DNA of 64,000 bases. Origin: Amaurobius ferox. Taxonomy: Eukaryota; Arthropoda; Arachnida; Araneae; Amaurobiidae. Within the stretch, counting starts at the first letter, position 1. Each line of letters begins with the position of its first letter. The notes beneath the pieces were generated by a model. It was not told the DNA's origin and did no database searches. It saw nothing but the letters and a program-made list of their open reading frames with translations. The translations under genes and the position numbers were made by a program. The stretch is taken from assembly GCA_951213105.1 (NCBI GenBank), contig OX578155.1:37362484-37426483 (forward strand), written 5' to 3'. Of the stretch, positions 42,592 to 52,364 are shown piece by piece.

Positions 42592-44695
42592 CATTTTCAT
42601 TTTCCATTTCATTTCATTTTCGGGGTCCATGCTTTTGGTGCAAGGTTGTGTCTGTGCTCCGCTCCTGATTACCACGTGCTACACTTGTTTGTACATGATT
42701 GCTCTGATTAGGCGTGCAACATGGCAGAGGGTGTAAGTACCGCTATTGCATCGAACTCCAAGACTATGAATTCGTCCAGTTGGGCTGAAACAATGGATTT
42801 ACACGATAAAGAGACTGCTCACGCTACCAATACAGACTTCAAAGAATTTGTTTCTGCTGCAATCTACGCCGATTCCTACTCCAAATGGGTGAAAGAAAGA
42901 AACGGAAGCTTCTCCAATCCTGTGATACAAGAAATGCAAGCCCACTTCAGAGCCTATGACTTCGTCATCCGTAAACTGGAGAAAGATTTGGAAAAGAATA
43001 ACATCTCCTTCGAAGAAGCAATGCAGATCAAGAAACTTATCTCAGGTATCATTTCTGATTGTTCCATATTGGCCAGCTGTCCCCTTCTTGAAATTCTCAA
43101 AAAACGCGATTCATTTGATAGCATCTCCACCCTGCTTAGGGAATGCGATTCCAAATCGGAAGAGGAAATTTTCCTAAACTTCAAGCAGTCGTACTTTAAC
43201 AAAATCGAAGGATTTAAAAACCAGACTTCCAGCAAAAAACTGAAAAGAAATGATGAAACCGCGGTTAGCACTCCTAGTGAGCCGGCCCCCGTTGTAAATA
43301 AATTTCAAGCACTTAATGCAGACTCGGTCGAAATGACTGATAGCTCCCCCCCCCCCCCTGTTAAAGAAAGGGTCTCGTCCTTTTATGTGGACTCCACAAG
43401 TGATTGGGGAGCCCTCATAGAGGACTTAAACAATAATATTCTCAGTAATAAAATACAAGGCTTTCTTTCGGGAAGGGTGATTAGGCTGACTCCTGGGTCC
43501 GTTGAGGACTTCAGGAGGCTGCAGAGTCACCTGACTCAAAGTAAAATTCCCTTCAGCTCCCTTAACTTGAAAAAAGATCGACCAAAAAAAGTTATAATTA
43601 AAGGTCTCCCTGCTAATGCTAACGTAGAAAATATTAAAACTTCCCTGTTAAATAAAGGTTTCCAAGTAGACAGGATTACCCAGCTCCGTGGTAGGAGCGA
43701 TAGGGCTCTCCTCCCCATATTCTTGGTCGGTCTTGTGCCGGCTGAGAAATGGGAGAAAATCTATGATATTGATAACATATTAGGTATGCAAATTCAGATT
43801 AAAAACTTCATCTCACGCGGAATAAAAATGTGCTATAACTGCCAGGGATTTAATCATCATTCAGACCAGTGTTCTCTTCCTTCCCGCTGCCTAAAATGTG
43901 GCGAAAATCACCAAACACGCGAGTGCGAAAAATCCCTTGAAACCCCGGCCAAATGTGCCAACTGCAACGGTAGTCACCCCGCTAACTTTCGTAATTGCCC
44001 TCAAAACCCCTGGAACCGTAAAAAGTTCCAGGCGCCCACTAATAACACTTCTAAACCTAAAGCTCCCCCCCCCCATCAATATTGATGAGGATAACTTCCC
44101 GGCTCTGCCAACTAAAAACTCCCCCTCTGCCCAGGCTGCATGGACAAATGACAAGACGGATACAGGAAAATCCGCAGATCATTCGTCCCACGAGCAGCCT
44201 GGAAAGAATGGCCCTCAGTCCTCTAATCTGTTTATGCAATTCATAGAGTTTTATAAAGAAATGGAAAAAATATTCGACCTTAAAAATGTTCAAAACATCC
44301 TTAAACAAATCTTAAAAATTTTCAAATCCGACGAATCTCCCGTCGAACAGCTTTTTCAAATTGTCAGCATGCTTGCTGAACTAAAAAAACCTATCTCCCC
44401 CCAAAATTGAGTTTTTCTCTTCTTTTGGCTGGTCAACTTGGTCTTTCAGTTTGTTACCTGTAGCACCGGCAGTCTGCCCTTCAGTAAATCACCTTCGCAG
44501 ACTCAGCAGATCATTTCCTACTGGATGCGTGGAGATCTTTTCTACTGGCTACCCGTAACCCCGCCCACATGGGGGCGGGACTTCTTCGATCTGAACGAGA
44601 AACAGGAAAAGACATAGTTGCAGACAAGTGATCAAAGCCCGAAGATAAAAGCAAATTTATTTGCTAGGCGCTTCAAGTGTGACAATTTGACTTAC
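42556..44695 (+). mobile_element. E4: Gag-only jockey-type element
   Basis: 2140 bp between two copies of the 12-bp target word. It starts CAT followed by a T run of about 36 (42558-42591), which starts the leader, then ORF1, then ~285 bp of 3' UTR ending 'gacaatttgacttac'. There is no endonuclease or RT sequence in any frame, although both element ends appear present, so this is not simple 5' truncation. The 3' UTR holds a GC hairpin (cccgccc-acatgg-gggcggg, about 44562-44581) and 'taggcgcttcaag', loosely like the E1/E2 tail. It resembles in plan the RT-less HeT-A element of Drosophila. Confidence 0.7.
42721..44410 (+). CDS. E4 ORF1 (Gag), one frame break at a C10 run
   Basis: The start is ATG 42721 (MAEGVSTAIASNSK). 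A mostly helical N-terminal domain (~residues 30-160, charged, with coiled-coil-like KLEKDLEKNNISFEEA) is followed by a short Pro run, a pre-C2HC region (RLTPGSVEDFRRLQSHL; PKKVIIKGLPANANVE) and zinc knuckles CYNCQGFNHHSDQC, CLKCGENHQTREC and CANCNGSHPANFRNC (43830-44000). The frame is interrupted at the C10 run 44065-44074. The rest, including FMQFIEFYKEMEKIFDLKNV and a terminal LFQIVSMLAEL helix, is in the next frame and stops at 44410. One C fewer would keep it open. This Gag is as distant from E3 as from E2, so E4 is not a deleted E3 copy. Confidence 0.85.
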
Positions 44696-44707
44696 TATCT
44701 TTAGCTT

Positions 44708-45129
44708 TGCGCAGAGGCAGTGTCATAGCCAATGAGGTCCTACCGAGGTGTACCTATCAAATTTACTAGTTTACGAATTGTTATGCAGTGGTAAATATAA
44801 CGCTTGTAACAAGATGAACACCACACGTTCATATTCAGCTACAGATCATTATATATCCACGCATACACAAATGTAATGGTCGTGTAAAATTAAAATCAGA
44901 AATTTTTGTGTTAATTTAAACGTAATCATAGAAATGTAATGGTCAGGTCAAATTTACATTACAAAAGAACGTTTAAATATCAGTAAGAATAGAAGCACTA
45001 GGCTGAATTCAATTTATTAAATTTTACTAGTCATGAATCAAATTTACTAGTTATATATTCACGCAAACACAAATCTAATGGTCAGGTAAAATTAAAACCA
45101 GAAATTTCACCAGAACATCATTAATCAAA
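44708..45129. other. Non-coding flank with short diverged repeats
   Basis: A phrase like 'cacaaatctaatggtcaggtaaaattaaaa' occurs near 44867 and 45067, with a shorter form near 44935. No gene. Confidence 0.5.
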
Positions 45130-45665
45130 TGCAAATAGAAAGGATTAGTTATGCACGTGCGAAAAATATACGAATCCTCAGATAACGATCGATCGAATCA
45201 TATATATAATAATCATCAAGAACTTCAAATTAAAGGAAATAATGCTCATTAAAACTTACCACGTGCTAAATATAGGAAGAAATAGTTATGCACATGCTAA
45301 ATATACGAATCAAATGCAAATAAAAGTTATGCACGTGCTAAATATAGGAAGAAATAGTTATGCACATGCTAAATATACGAATCAAATGCAAATAAAAGTT
45401 ATGCACGTGCTAAATATCCGAATCAAACGAAAATAGACAGGAATAGTTATGCACGTGCTAAATATACGAATCAAATGCAAATAAAAGATATACACGTGCT
45501 AAATATACGAATCAAATGCAAATAAAAGATATACACGTGCTAAATATACGAATCAAATGCAAATAAAAGATATACGAATCCTCAGACAACGATCGATTAA
45601 AGGAAACTTAAAGGATTAAACGAAATTAAAAGAAATAATGATCATTAAAACTTACCACGTGCTCA
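45130..45665. repeat. Minisatellite with eight CACGTG E-boxes
   Basis: Tandem units built of 'cacgtgctaaatata(c/g)gaa' and 'atgcaaataaaag', with ~41-72 bp spacing. CACGTG occurs at 45154, 45260, 45332, 45404, 45452, 45493, 45534 and 45656. The block is framed by two copies of a 'tacgaatcctcaga.aacgatcgat...taaaacttaccacgtgct' segment (45168 and 45574), so there is also a higher-order duplication. The 64-codon frame at 45242-45436 is the repeat read through. Confidence 0.8.
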
Positions 45666-45759
45666 GATTTTCTGTAACACACCAACACTACACAAGCAAA
45701 ACACAATACTGAATATTTTCCCTCAGGATGTCCCTATTCCTCAAATTCCCTACAGCATC

Positions 45760-45774
45760 AGCGCCACCTAGTGG
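45760..45774 (-). promoter_or_regulatory. CTCF-like insulator motif
   Basis: The minus strand reads CCACTAGGTGGCGCT, which fits every position of the classical CTCF core CCASYAGRKGGCRSY. CTCF is conserved in arthropods. A single motif match in 64 kb is suggestive, not proof of binding. Confidence 0.4.
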
Positions 45775-47376
45775 TTTCGGAATTTAACATTACGGAGCCT
45801 TCCTGTCCGTAGCTGCTTTTATACCCCACCATGTCGACGTGAAATACCGTCGGCAGAGGTAATTTTTGGGAACCCCGAAAGGGGTTGTAAATTAATTATA
45901 GAACAAATGTGGCTGTAACCATCCATCCTTCGTGTAAGATGGATAGGTGGTAATAGGAAATCAAGGAATCTCAAATAGGCTACATAGTTCCTTTTAAGTG
46001 TGATCTAATATCAAAATTATAAGCCAATAATCACTCCAAGCAGTTTCTATTAGGTTATAAGCTGTTGCAACTCATTAAGCTTTTAAATTATATTTTGTAG
46101 CCACTTTAGTGCTAGAGTTTTGTGTTACAGCTTAATATCTACCGTGCGCGTGGTTATTAATGTAATTATTTCAACAGCTGCTCCAATGTAATTCCCCAGC
46201 TTATAAATTGCGTTTAAATGCTGCTCAATAATAACTTTGGGAGTCCTAGAATGTTTTTTGTGTCATTGTTTTTAACGGAATTGTTTTTTACGTGGCTATC
46301 ACATTGAGGAAGCTTATAAACGAATGTCATTTATTCAATGCAAGTGTTAACTGAAAAAGAAATGTTATTGAATTTAAAAACAGTTATTTATCCCATGGCT
46401 TGTATTAGTTATTTATCTCACGGCTGAAACATCTTCGGAAATGTTTCTTGATAATTTTGGTTAAGTTCTGGCTGTGGCTCTTGCCGTTGATAGTAACATC
46501 TTTTCATGAAGTTATGAAATTTGCGTCACTCAAAATATCACAATTATATAACATTCTATTATTGAATTAAGAGTACTTTACTTATCATGTATAACATTTT
46601 AAACTCTATAGACATTTATCACTGTCATTGAAATGCACTTTAAAGACAGTGGGCGTGCCCCGAAATCAATATATTTAAAATAGCAATATACATTTTACTT
46701 TTACTATTACCGTGAATGCATTTAACAATTGCATAAAAGGTTGACTATTTATTTTGTTCTCTTTGGTTTATTAGTATTTAAGTCAATTAGAGTCTTTTGA
46801 ATTGGATGTGTTAATAAGCAAGCTTATAACTAAATCAATACACAGATTGTTTATTCAGCTAAACTGCTATATTGCAGATCTTTTACAAATAAATTGTTAA
46901 GCATGCGAAAATTTACAATATTTTTAAAGACTTCTTTAAAATTAAAACCGAAAATCAAAACCCCGGGAATTTAAGAACTGAAATTTAATGCGGAATTTCA
47001 AGATAATTAAAATGCTACACGCATAACCATACCATCATATTATTCCATCACTGATGACGCCATAGATATGAATGCTAACAATATTCAAAAGTTTAATGAA
47101 ATCACATGTAAACAATTAACTAGTATTTCATTTCTTCCCAAAATATGAAACTGATTTATGTAAATTGATTACGTAGCCTAACTGTGGCGCGGTGATACAG
47201 TGCAATGAGTTATGCAATTCTGCTTACATATTGCATAATGTATTGAAATAATGAAAATGTTTTGAAATCTATGAACTTCTAAACAGACGTTTAGCTTACT
47301 ATACGTTTATGAAAATGCTTTAACTTGCAGTGCAGTATATACACAGTATGAGTGATGTACTACGAGTGATGTATTA
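45775..47376. other. AT-rich non-coding DNA
   Basis: No ORF, repeat or known element recognised. One 'agtgggcgtg' string at about 46649 belongs to a motif seen elsewhere in the window. Confidence 0.5.
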
Positions 47377-47380
47377 TTGT

Positions 47381-47420
<40 letters not shown>

Positions 47421-47515
47421 GAATTTATCCATATATATATATATATATATGGATTATGATATATTTTATTATATATATATATATGAATTTTTTATTATAT
47501 ATATATATATCTATT
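47377..47515. repeat. Interrupted (TA)n microsatellite
   Basis: Four TA tracts separated by short unique pieces. The 68-codon frame across it (alternating Ile and Tyr) is a repeat translation. Confidence 0.9.
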
Positions 47516-48308
47516 TTTTTTTAATTATATTATCTGATTATCAGTGCTTCAAAATTTGCAACAATTCTTTGAAGCGGTCGTAAAAAAGAGAAACAAGAAG
47601 GATAAATCATGCATAAAGCATTGTTTATGAAACACTTTCCATTTTCAACTCAATTTTATTTAAACATCTCTAAAATACGATATATTCCTCTGTAATATTT
47701 TAAAAGTTGTCACAATACTACATTAATTTATTTTACTTGAAAACTTAAAACGCGCCCATCAATGTTTCTTATAACGATTTCATGGCTCTATCCATTACAT
47801 CCATCGTTTTTTTGTTAACCCATGGTGACGTAACCGACCGTGACGTCACATTGTGATACATAAGCAAATGGTCATTAGGACGTGTCGGTATGTAAAGAAT
47901 ATTTTCTGTTTACAGAAAGTGTTTGAAAAAGAAATTTGCTAGATAATTTCTGGAAAATACTGAACTTTCCCATTGATGAAATAAAATTTTAGTTAAAAGA
48001 TCATATTTGTATAGGAGTGGTACTGTGGGTCCGGACCCTTCCCCCCGAAATGAAATTTCTGGACACGTCCTTGGCTTTAGCTATTTACAAGCTATTTGTG
48101 ATTATTTCAAAATGTATGTTAGGAACAATTCGGCAATATGGATATAAAAAAAACACAAAATACTTAGCATATCTCTTATAATATTAATATTAAATTTGTT
48201 GGGCCAGGAATTAATATTTTAGTGTCTACTTCTTTTTATTGCAATCGCCCAAGAACTAATACATGTGAATTATTGGTTACCTTAGCTACTGGAAGTAATT
48301 GTTTAACT
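47516..48308. other. Non-coding DNA
   Basis: AT-rich. Contains 'gtgacgtaaccgaccgtgacgtca' (about 47824-47847) with a CRE-like TGACGTCA, otherwise nothing recognised. Confidence 0.45.
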
Positions 48309-49090
48309 CAGCGGTTCTCAAACTTATCATCCGTGGGTCGCATTAAAATGTTTTAAACATTTGGTGAGTCGAAACAACCTTTAAAAAGTAATGTCTGAAA
48401 TTTAATTATAAAATAAGGTCCAAAAGTAACAAATTCAGCAATAAAATAAATATATGCTTTTAGAATAAAAAATATGATTAGCATATTCTAAATAAATTAT
48501 TTTCGAACAATATCTGGAGGGACATTGAACTGTTGTTTCTTTCCTCCAGCATTTAGCCGGTCTCCAAATTTGCCATCTCAACCATTAAAATGGTTTGCAA
48601 GTGTTTGTTAGTTAGTACTGACCTACACTGATTTTAAATATATAATTTTTGAAATGAAATTCACAGAAATATGTCGCGCCAAAACAAATATAAGATTCTG
48701 TGGAAACTCAGTTTGTAGAAATTCGGTTTTTGGAAGAAATTAATGAAAATGCGTTAGCAACCTCTCCCTACAAGCTGCAGAGGCAAGAAAGTCTTTCGAA
48801 CACCACGAGTTGGAATGGGCTAGACATAAAACACAAGAAGGTAAAAAATATATATAGAATGTAGTTGTAGCACTCTAATGATAATATATTCAAATTCTGG
48901 ATAAAACAACATACTTCATATAGAAATAATAAAAACAGCGTGGTACATTTGAAACGGGGTGCTCTTTAATTAGGATGTATATTACAATAATTCCATTTCC
49001 GTTTTTTACCTCAATCATGCATCAAGGCAGTTTGAGCAGTTGTTAATAGCTCATGTTTTACATTTAGTTCCGGGTCGTAGTTTGTGGACT
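48309..49090. mobile_element. Probable eroded hAT (Charlie-like) element
   Basis: It begins cagcggttctcaaac, close to the CAGNGGTTCTCAAAC terminus of Charlie-type hAT elements, followed by 'gtgggtcgc'. A degraded matching end may be 'gggtcgtagtttgtggact' near 49072-49090. No ORF is visible. The right edge is uncertain and no 8-bp duplication could be confirmed. Confidence 0.4.
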
Positions 49091-50362
49091 AACTAACTAA
49101 ATTTGAAATTTACCAGGTACTCAGGTAATTCAAGACTCGAAACGATACGCCTCGACAAGATTATTTTAAAAGGCTAATTTGTTAGATATTATAATTCGAT
49201 AAAAAGTCGAAGGTTAAGAACTGCCATCCTTGCTATCTTTCGCACGGTACAGGTGTCGCCATCTATATTCATGTTGTTAAGCATAAAACTACTATATAGC
49301 ATTTAAAATTCCAATGTAGGAACATTGATCCACAATCACTATGATTTGAAAAAAGTTGTTTCTGAGGTTCCTGGGGATGTCAGTTTATTAACGGTAAACA
49401 TTTTTAGAGCTTCAACATCTGATATGTATCAGTATTTGCAAACATGCCATTATTTCAGTAGAACAAATTGGACTTTAAAAATAAATTAAATATTTTAACA
49501 TGAGTTATGAGGTATGAAAAATAAAATAAAAAATTTAAAAAATAAGCGCTTCTTCGATGATGCGAGCATTTGAAGTATAAAAATTAACACACTCGTCGCA
49601 CTCAAAGGAGGGAAGAGACAAGATATATTAAAAAAATGATGAGAACTATCTGAATCTCTATAATTTTTATGAATTTCCTAATATTTTCCAGACACTAATA
49701 TACTCTAAATTCGAAGGATGCCTTTTAAAACAAATAATTTCAGCATATTTTCCACACCATACCCATAAACTTTCGGTATGATTTGCATTTTTAGAAAAAG
49801 AAAATGAAATAAAGAAATAATTTTTTCGCTGTCTATTCATACTAAAAGATGGGTTTAGAGAATATTAACCACGCCCACAAAATACCTCTATGATTTTCTC
49901 CTGTAGGATAAAATCAAATAAATCGATTCATATTTTTAAAATTTGTGGAACAATTGAAGAACGAACTTTAGCAAGAGTTTAGTTAGCCTTCAACTTTTTT
50001 TTTTTAATTTATAAAGTGGGCGTGTTTAATGCCATTAAACACGCCCACTATTTTTCCAAAAATATTAATTTTCAAAAAGAAAAATGAACTTTACAGTTAT
50101 GTGAGACTTTTAGTCTTAAAGTATATATTTTCTTTATTTATCTTAAAAAATGAAATAGAGATCTTACTTGAAGTGATTTTTACATTGTTGATGTAAATGT
50201 GCGTTTTCTTAAGAGTATTCTTTTGTTATCCAAATGTTTTTCAAAAATGAAAGATTGCCATTATGCTCCTCCTGCCATTATTCTCGAATTATTAAATCAG
50301 AACATAACTGATTATTAAAGCGCTTTTTGTAGGGTCATTTACGATTTAAATGCACGTTTTAC
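49091..50362. other. AT-rich non-coding DNA
   Basis: No gene is recognised. It includes a perfect palindrome at 50015-50049, listed separately. Confidence 0.45.
50015..50049. repeat. Perfect palindrome with GTGGGCGTG half-sites
   Basis: AGTGGGCGTGTTTAAT (50015-50030), 3-base loop gcc, then its exact reverse complement (50034-50049). Each arm carries GTGGGCGTG, resembling Egr/Krox zinc-finger sites. A further 'ccacgcccac' lies nearby at about 49869. Confidence 0.85.
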
Positions 50363-52364
50363 CAAACGGGGGAAGGCTACGAAAGACGTCAAGCGCGACC
50401 TCAAACATTCAATGTTTGGTGTGTAAAGGTGAAGCAAACTTACAGGCGAATTTGCTCCCGCACAATCTCACTCCAACTCCCGTGACGCATGCGCATTAGC
50501 TCGGGGGAAATAGTTGTGTACCAAGCAGGGGGGAAATGGGTTATTTCTTTTCTTCATCGCAAGTCAATGTGTGTGTGGTATATTTCCACGTGGTCCGAAT
50601 TTATTACAATTTTAAGCTGTTAATTTAATATTTTTATCACTTCTTTTACATGGTTGACATGTATTTAATCGTGTATTACAATTCTGGGCTGTGTACATTT
50701 GATTTTCCGATTGTAATTGTTTTAAAATGACCAATTTGCTGAGTTTCTTGCAAACACAAAAGGTACGTGAATTATTTCTATCCTAAAAGTATTTAATCTA
50801 TTGTTTTATTTAGTATGCATATGTAGTCGCAATAAACACCTTTAGAAATAAGGGATCTTGTCGCTTAGGATTCTTATCATGATTATATTTATTCATTGTA
50901 TACTTAGAATTTTGATTCTACTAATCTACTGCCAGTTGATTAGATTAGCTTGACATAAGCCAGTTGATTAGCTTGTTTGAGATAGAATTATTTTTAAATT
51001 TCTGTCTGTTCAGGTTGATTTGCTGGATGTGTTGAAGCAGATAGCATTAGAAATAAAATACTATTAGATTATTTATACTGTGTAATGACTATGCTATGTT
51101 TTTAATTTCTACTGATTTTAATGAGTCTCCAAATACATTAATTAACAAGACTTTTTCTTATTTGGATTATTTGATAAAATAAAGAGTGGAATGACTGTTT
51201 ATTTTCCGAAACATTGCCGTTGCTTAAAAATTTTGGCCCCTCAATCATTTAAAGCAAAATATTCAATTCATACAATTTAGTATTTTTTAGTTGTGTTAAA
51301 TTTTAAGTAAAATTAAAAATAGTTTATAAATTTTGAATTCAAAAAGCTGAAATTTTATTTTTATCTAATTTGCTAATTGGATTTTTGATTATAAAGGGGC
51401 CGGTGTAAAGAAATCTTATTTTCTTCATTTTTCAATCACAGAATAGTAGTTTGAAACTTTCATATATTTTAAAGCTATATGTTAATGGTGTCACTCAAAA
51501 TATACAAATTTGAGTTATCCTTTTCAAAACTAATTTGATTATGAATTAAAATTATTTCTTGAAATATGTTTATACCCTTAATTTTTTTTCTTTACATTCT
51601 TAACATTTTCTTTATTAAAACTAAGGAATATATATAAAACAATAATCTGTTAAAAATAATGTTTATACCATTTCATAAGTGAAGGCAAAGGATTAATTAG
51701 GTTTTCCTTTCCGTTAAGGAAAAATTCACATATTTCACTAATATGTAAATTTTATTCTAATTTTTTTATCAATAAGTAAATAACATCTGTTTTCAATATA
51801 TTTTACAATCAGTGAAAACATTAATTTTTTATCAATATGAAATTAATGTGAATATTTTAAAACAAATTCAGAAAATATAATTTTGAAAACAAATTGAAAA
51901 ACAAATGCATTCCATACTCTTTTTTCAATTTCTTCATAACATAAAATATTTTTCCATGTTATACGAACAATTTTGACCTCTCGATCATTTAAAGCGAAGT
52001 AGTTTATTCATACAGTACGGCAATATTTTAGATTTTTACTAAATTTAAGGAAAAACTATATATGTTTGTTTTGTAAATTTAACAAATCATGTTATACAAA
52101 ATTTATGAGAAAGGAATATGTAACGTAATCAGTTTTGCATAATCTTTGAAAAAATAGTCTATACTGAAATCACATCAGTATTATTACTATTACAATACCG
52201 CAAAAAAGAAAAACAAAATATTTTATGTTACAAAATCTTGTACAAAAAGATTTCGTAGGCATTAAAAAAAAAAAAAAAATAGGAGGAAAAGCTGAGGTGC
52301 AACGCGTTGCGGCCCCGGAATGTTGTTTTCTCTGCATACCTCCGTCAATTTCTCATAGCGCATG
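50363..52364 (+). repeat. 2-kb tandem duplication, copy A
   Basis: From 'caaacgggggaagg' to 'tctcatagcgcatgc'. Copy B follows directly at 52365-54360 with only scattered differences, an 8-bp 'ccaagcag' addition and small indels, so the event is recent. The first ~720 bp are homologous to module C (29720-30430, minus strand). The rest is AT-rich and not seen elsewhere. It contains decayed remains of the orphan ORF and the two mini-exons. Confidence 0.9.
50727..51067 (+). other. Module A: mini-exon pair
   Basis: Exon-like 50727-50762 (MTNLLSFLQTQK), donor gtacgtga, 251-bp gap, acceptor ctgttcag, then 51014-51067 (VDLLDVLKQIALEIKYY, TAG). Two residues differ from module C in the first part and three in the second; both splice sites and the stop are kept. 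Confidence 0.3.

Larger units (their letters stand above)
37335..44707. repeat. Three copies of one 12-bp target site around E3 and E4
   Basis: The word tatctttagctt is found at 37335-37346 (before E3), 42544-42555 (between E3 and E4) and 44696-44707 (after E4). Both elements begin immediately after a copy with CAT (catcttc and catttt). This order, site-E3-site-E4-site, is that of two insertions at the same target, each producing a 12-bp duplication. The sequence fixes both ends of E3 and of E4. Confidence 0.75.

Noticed and set aside
42272..42607. Minus-strand ORF with a long Lys run
   Set aside because: The lysines are the poly-T tract at the start of E4 read backwards.
43898..44410. Independent 170-codon protein overlapping E4 Gag
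   Set aside because: The first part is a shadow of the zinc-knuckle region; only the part after the C10 run is real, and it is the Gag C-terminus.
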